A stretch of 35,058 nt of DNA, taken from positions 1 to 35,058 of the forward strand of contig NZ_CAMLFY010000042.1 of NCBI RefSeq assembly GCF_946479415.1, given 5' to 3'. The position numbers and the translations under genes are program-made. The DNA comes from an uncultured Shinella sp. Its GTDB lineage: Bacteria; Pseudomonadota; Alphaproteobacteria; Rhizobiales; Rhizobiaceae. A model generated the notes under the pieces. It worked only from the letters and a program-made list of their open reading frames with translations, made no database searches and was not told the origin of the DNA. Below, piece by piece: positions 33,197 to 35,058 of the stretch (position 1 is the first letter of the stretch; every line of letters begins with the position of its first letter).

Positions 33197-33218
33197 GCGG
33201 GAGAGCAAGCCCTCCCGC
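33197..33218 (-). terminator. Intercistronic hairpin between binding protein and permeases
   Basis: Seven-base-pair GC stem (GCGGGAG 33197-33203, CTCCCGC 33212-33218) with an 8-base loop, followed on the minus strand by a T-rich stretch (TTCTTTTGTTT). It lies 57 bp after the binding-protein stop. Such partial terminators or stabilisers commonly make binding proteins more abundant than their permeases. Confidence 0.7.
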
Positions 33219-33274
33219 CCGTGCATTCTGGTGATGGGGTCAGAAAAAACCCGCATCAAGCAGAGGCTTTCCGT

Positions 33275-34060
33275 TTACTCGCCGCCGTAGACGTCGAACG
33301 GGAAGTACTTGGCGTTGATTTCCTGGTACTTGCCGCTCTTGCGGATCGCCGCGATCGCCGCGGTGAACTTGTCGGCAAGTTCCGTTTCGCCCTTGCGCAC
33401 CGCGATGCCGGCGCCTTCGCCGTTGATGACGGGGTCGATCGGCAGCGTGCCGAGCAGCTTGCAGCAGGCGCCCGCGTCGGTCTTCAGCCATTCGGAGAGA
33501 ACCACGACGTCGTCGATGGCGGCATCGATGCGGCCGTTGGCGATGTCGAGCTTGTACTCGTCTGCCGTCGGATACATCTTGATGTCGGCATCCTTCATAT
33601 GCGCCTGGGCATAGTTGGAGTGGGTCGTCGAGCCCTGGGCGCCGAGAGCCTTGCCGGCAAGCGCTTCAGGCGTCGCTTCCTTGATGTCGGAATCCTTCGG
33701 CACGATGATGGCCGGCGGCGTGTTGTAGTACTTCTTGGAGAAGTCGACCTTTTCCTTGCGCTCGGCGGTGATCGACATGGAGGCGACGATGGCGTCGAAC
33801 TTCTTGGCGATGAGTGCCGGAATGATGCCGTCCCAGTCCTGCGTCACGAAGGTGCATTCGGCCTTCATTTCCTCGCAGAGCGCCTTGGCGATGTCGATGT
33901 CGAAACCGGTCAGCGTGCCGTCGGCCTCGAGATTGTTGAAGGGCGGGTAGGCGCCTTCCGTGCCGATCACGATCTTCTCGCCTTCAGCCATCGCGGAGGT
34001 CGCGAAGAGGGCGATGACCGCAGCCGAAGCTGCGAGCGTGAAACGTTTGGAAATACGCAT
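33275..34060 (-). CDS. Periplasmic basic/polar amino-acid binding protein (HisJ/ArtJ/LAO-type)
   Basis: A 261-residue binding protein with a Sec signal (MRISKRFTLAASAAVIALFA, cleavage after SAMA near residue 25). The mature part begins EGEKIVIGTEGAYPPFNNLE and carries the family motif GFDIDIAKALCEEM followed by TQDWDGIIPALIAKKFDAIV. Residues contacting the ligand alpha-amino and carboxyl groups are the Asp of DAIVASMSI-T and the Arg of TAERKEK. A disulfide between the Cys of ALCEEMKAEC is conserved in this group. The ligand is probably a basic or polar amino acid or an opine-like derivative. GAGAGGAT precedes the ATG. The cognate ATPase gene is not in this window. Confidence 0.93.
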   Translation of the reverse strand: MRISKRFTLAASAAVIALFATSAMAEGEKIVIGTEGAYPPFNNLEADGTLTGFDIDIAKALCEEMKAECTFVTQDWDGIIPALIAKKFDAIVASMSITAERKEKVDFSKKYYNTPPAIIVPKDSDIKEATPEALAGKALGAQGSTTHSNYAQAHMKDADIKMYPTADEYKLDIANGRIDAAIDDVVVLSEWLKTDAGACCKLLGTLPIDPVINGEGAGIAVRKGETELADKFTAAIAAIRKSGKYQEINAKYFPFDVYGGE

Positions 34061-34396
34061 TGTGATCCTCTCTGTTGAAGGCTCTCGGGTTTTTCTTGTT
34101 GTCCGGGCCTTGAATTGAAGCGGGCAGGCCTGTCCGCTTGGGCTGGATAATCGAACTGTTTCTCGCAAAAAATCAACTGCTTTTCCGTCGCGCTTGCGCC
34201 TCGTTTCCCCGACAATTTCATGGGCGCCACTGGTCTTGGCGGCGGCGCGACCTATCTCGCCGGTCGATCAGGTCGTTCAGGTGCGGTTCACACCCGCCTG
34301 ACTAGGCCTGAACAGGAAACGGGCACTGCCAGCCGGCCAAAAGAGCCGGGAGGCAACGCTCCATAGAGACAGACGGGACACCGTGAGGACAGAACG
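34061..34396. promoter_or_regulatory. Divergent intergenic region upstream of the importer and the repeat protein
   Basis: 336 bp with no supported gene. On the minus strand a weak sigma-70-like pair is visible for the binding-protein gene (TTGATT at 34171-34176; CGATTA at 34148-34153; 17 bases between), a tentative call. Start codons inside (for example near 34233) have no coding support. Confidence 0.35.
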
Positions 34397-35058
34397 ATGA
34401 CTTTCCGCTCCAGACTTTTTGCCACCGTGGCTCTGCCCCTGCTGTCGGCCTCGCTGATTGCAACGCCGACGCTGGCCGACGCGCTTGTGAAATCCTTCGA
34501 GGTGGCCCAGGCCAGCGACGAGGCACAGCCGAGCGAAGACGAACTGCTGAAACAGCAGCAGGAAGAACAGCAGCGCGCCGAGCAGGAAGACCAGCAACGG
34601 CAGGCTGATGAACAAAAGGCCGCCGAGGAAGAGCAACAGCGGCAGGCCGACGAGCAGAAGGCCGCCGAGGACCAGCAGCGTCAGGCAGACGAGCAAAAGG
34701 CGGCTGAAGACCAGCAGCGTCAGGCCGATGAGCAGAAGGCTGCCGAAGAAGAGCAACAGCGGCAGGCCGACGAGCAGAAGGCAGCTGAGGACCAGCAGCG
34801 CCAGGCCGAAGATCATAAGGCGACCGAAGAAGAGCAAAAGAGAGAGGATGAAGATCGTAAGGCGGGCGTGTATCAGCAGCGTCAGGCCGACGAGCAGAAA
34901 GCCGCTGAGGACCAGCAGCGTCAGGCGGATGAGCAGAAGGCAGCTGAGGATCAGCAGCGGCAGGCCGATGAACAGAAGGCGGGTGAGGATCAGCAAAAGC
35001 AGCCCGAAGACCACAAGCCGGCACAGGATCAGCAGCACCAGCAACAGGACCACAAGCC
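34397..35058 (+). CDS. Exported Gln/Glu/Ala-rich repeat protein (N-terminal part, cut by window edge)
   Basis: The first 220 residues of an exported protein. The signal peptide MTFRSRLFATVALPLLSASL ends near TPTLADA (residues ~28-33). After an acidic spacer (ASDEAQPSEDELLKQQQEEQ) the rest consists of tandem 13- or 14-residue units of the type RQADEQKAAEDQQ. The composition predicts one long alpha-helix or coiled coil, reaching far across the periplasm. GAGGAC precedes the ATG at 34397. Rhizobial proteins with this start can carry a C-terminal OmpA domain, but that part is beyond the window and I cannot confirm it. The long minus-strand open frame opposite is an artefact of the repeat. Confidence 0.75.
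   Translation, partial: MTFRSRLFATVALPLLSASLIATPTLADALVKSFEVAQASDEAQPSEDELLKQQQEEQQRAEQEDQQRQADEQKAAEEEQQRQADEQKAAEDQQRQADEQKAAEDQQRQADEQKAAEEEQQRQADEQKAAEDQQRQAEDHKATEEEQKREDEDRKAGVYQQRQADEQKAAEDQQRQADEQKAAEDQQRQADEQKAGEDQQKQPEDHKPAQDQQHQQQDHK
34598..35058 (+). repeat. Tandem 39/42-bp coding repeat
   Basis: About eleven units in tandem, 39 or 42 bp each, continuing past the window edge. Unit lengths from 34598 run 14, 13, 13, 14, 13, 14, 13, 13, 13, 13, 13 codons. Units six and seven (RQAEDHKATEEEQK, REDEDRKAGVYQQ) are the most diverged, while those on either side are close to the consensus. Confidence 0.9.

Noticed and set aside
34277..35053. Long minus-strand open frame encoding a Leu-rich, membrane-like protein
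   Set aside because: It is the exact antisense of the Q/E/A repeat gene; the leucine-rich sequence arises from CAG/GAG repeats read backwards. The plus strand has a signal peptide and a ribosome site.
1..35058. CRISPR array or tRNA/rRNA genes
   Set aside because: No regularly spaced direct repeats with unique spacers were seen; the only tandem repeat is coding. No TTCGA-arm/cloverleaf combination or rRNA sequence was recognised.

Overview
The window looks like a chromosomal segment of a GC-rich alphaproteobacterium of the order Hyphomicrobiales, most likely Rhizobiaceae (Rhizobium/Agrobacterium/Shinella-like). The pointers are a UvrB with a long N-terminal extension, an alphaproteobacterial Usg protein, the cobS/cobT arrangement, a PleC/DivJ/PdhS-like histidine kinase, and rhizobial intergenic palindromic repeats. 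This assignment is inference from gene content; no rRNA or tRNA gene was seen to anchor it.

Layout. 1-6790: 5' part of uvrB (minus), a DUF3137 membrane protein, a translationally coupled pair of small membrane proteins, a rhizobial mosaic repeat, a lower-GC patch with two uncharacterised genes and a duplicated gene fragment, then a membrane GGDEF-EAL protein. 6963-10031: a DUF486 membrane protein and a DUF1800-DUF1501 pair with a Tat-type signal. 10031-11203: a decayed IS5-type element whose two ends survive; its transposase is broken and its middle is occupied by an unrelated secreted-protein gene. 11207-16781: membrane protein and acyl-CoA thioesterase (minus), a chemoreceptor, an extensin-like lipoprotein with an M15-peptidase-like metal motif, a GST and a VOC protein. 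16782-17259: no protein gene, but a minus-strand run of nine consecutive hairpins ending in a terminator, a candidate structured RNA. 17260-20731: ABC-2 exporter (ATPase + permease), MFS transporter, VOC protein. 20768-24325: aspartic protease + DUF1289 (minus), cobS (minus) divergent from cobT (plus), then dgkA. 24333-29240: large inverted repeat, histidine kinase, a nuclease and a uracil-DNA-glycosylase-like protein, an Lrp/AsnC regulator, a secreted TonB-like protein, and a beta-hydroxyacid dehydrogenase whose ribosome site is buried in a hairpin. 29336-31329: TPR-methyltransferase, DUF2270, Usg. 31475-34060: polar amino-acid ABC importer (two permeases and binding protein, no ATPase gene in view). 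34397 to the end: an exported protein dominated by 13-14-residue repeats, cut by the window edge.

Functional links. CobS and CobT together assemble the lower ligand of cobalamin. The permeases and binding protein form one importer with an intergenic hairpin likely setting relative expression. The ABC-2 pair is a stop-start-overlapping operon. The DUF1800/DUF1501 pair is a widespread but functionally unknown exported couple.

Most interesting items: the IS shell with a captured gene (10031-11203), the nine-hairpin RNA candidate (16869-17118), the ribosome-site hairpin at 29246-29273, the duplicated patch at 3468-4809, and the metal motif in the extensin-like lipoprotein.
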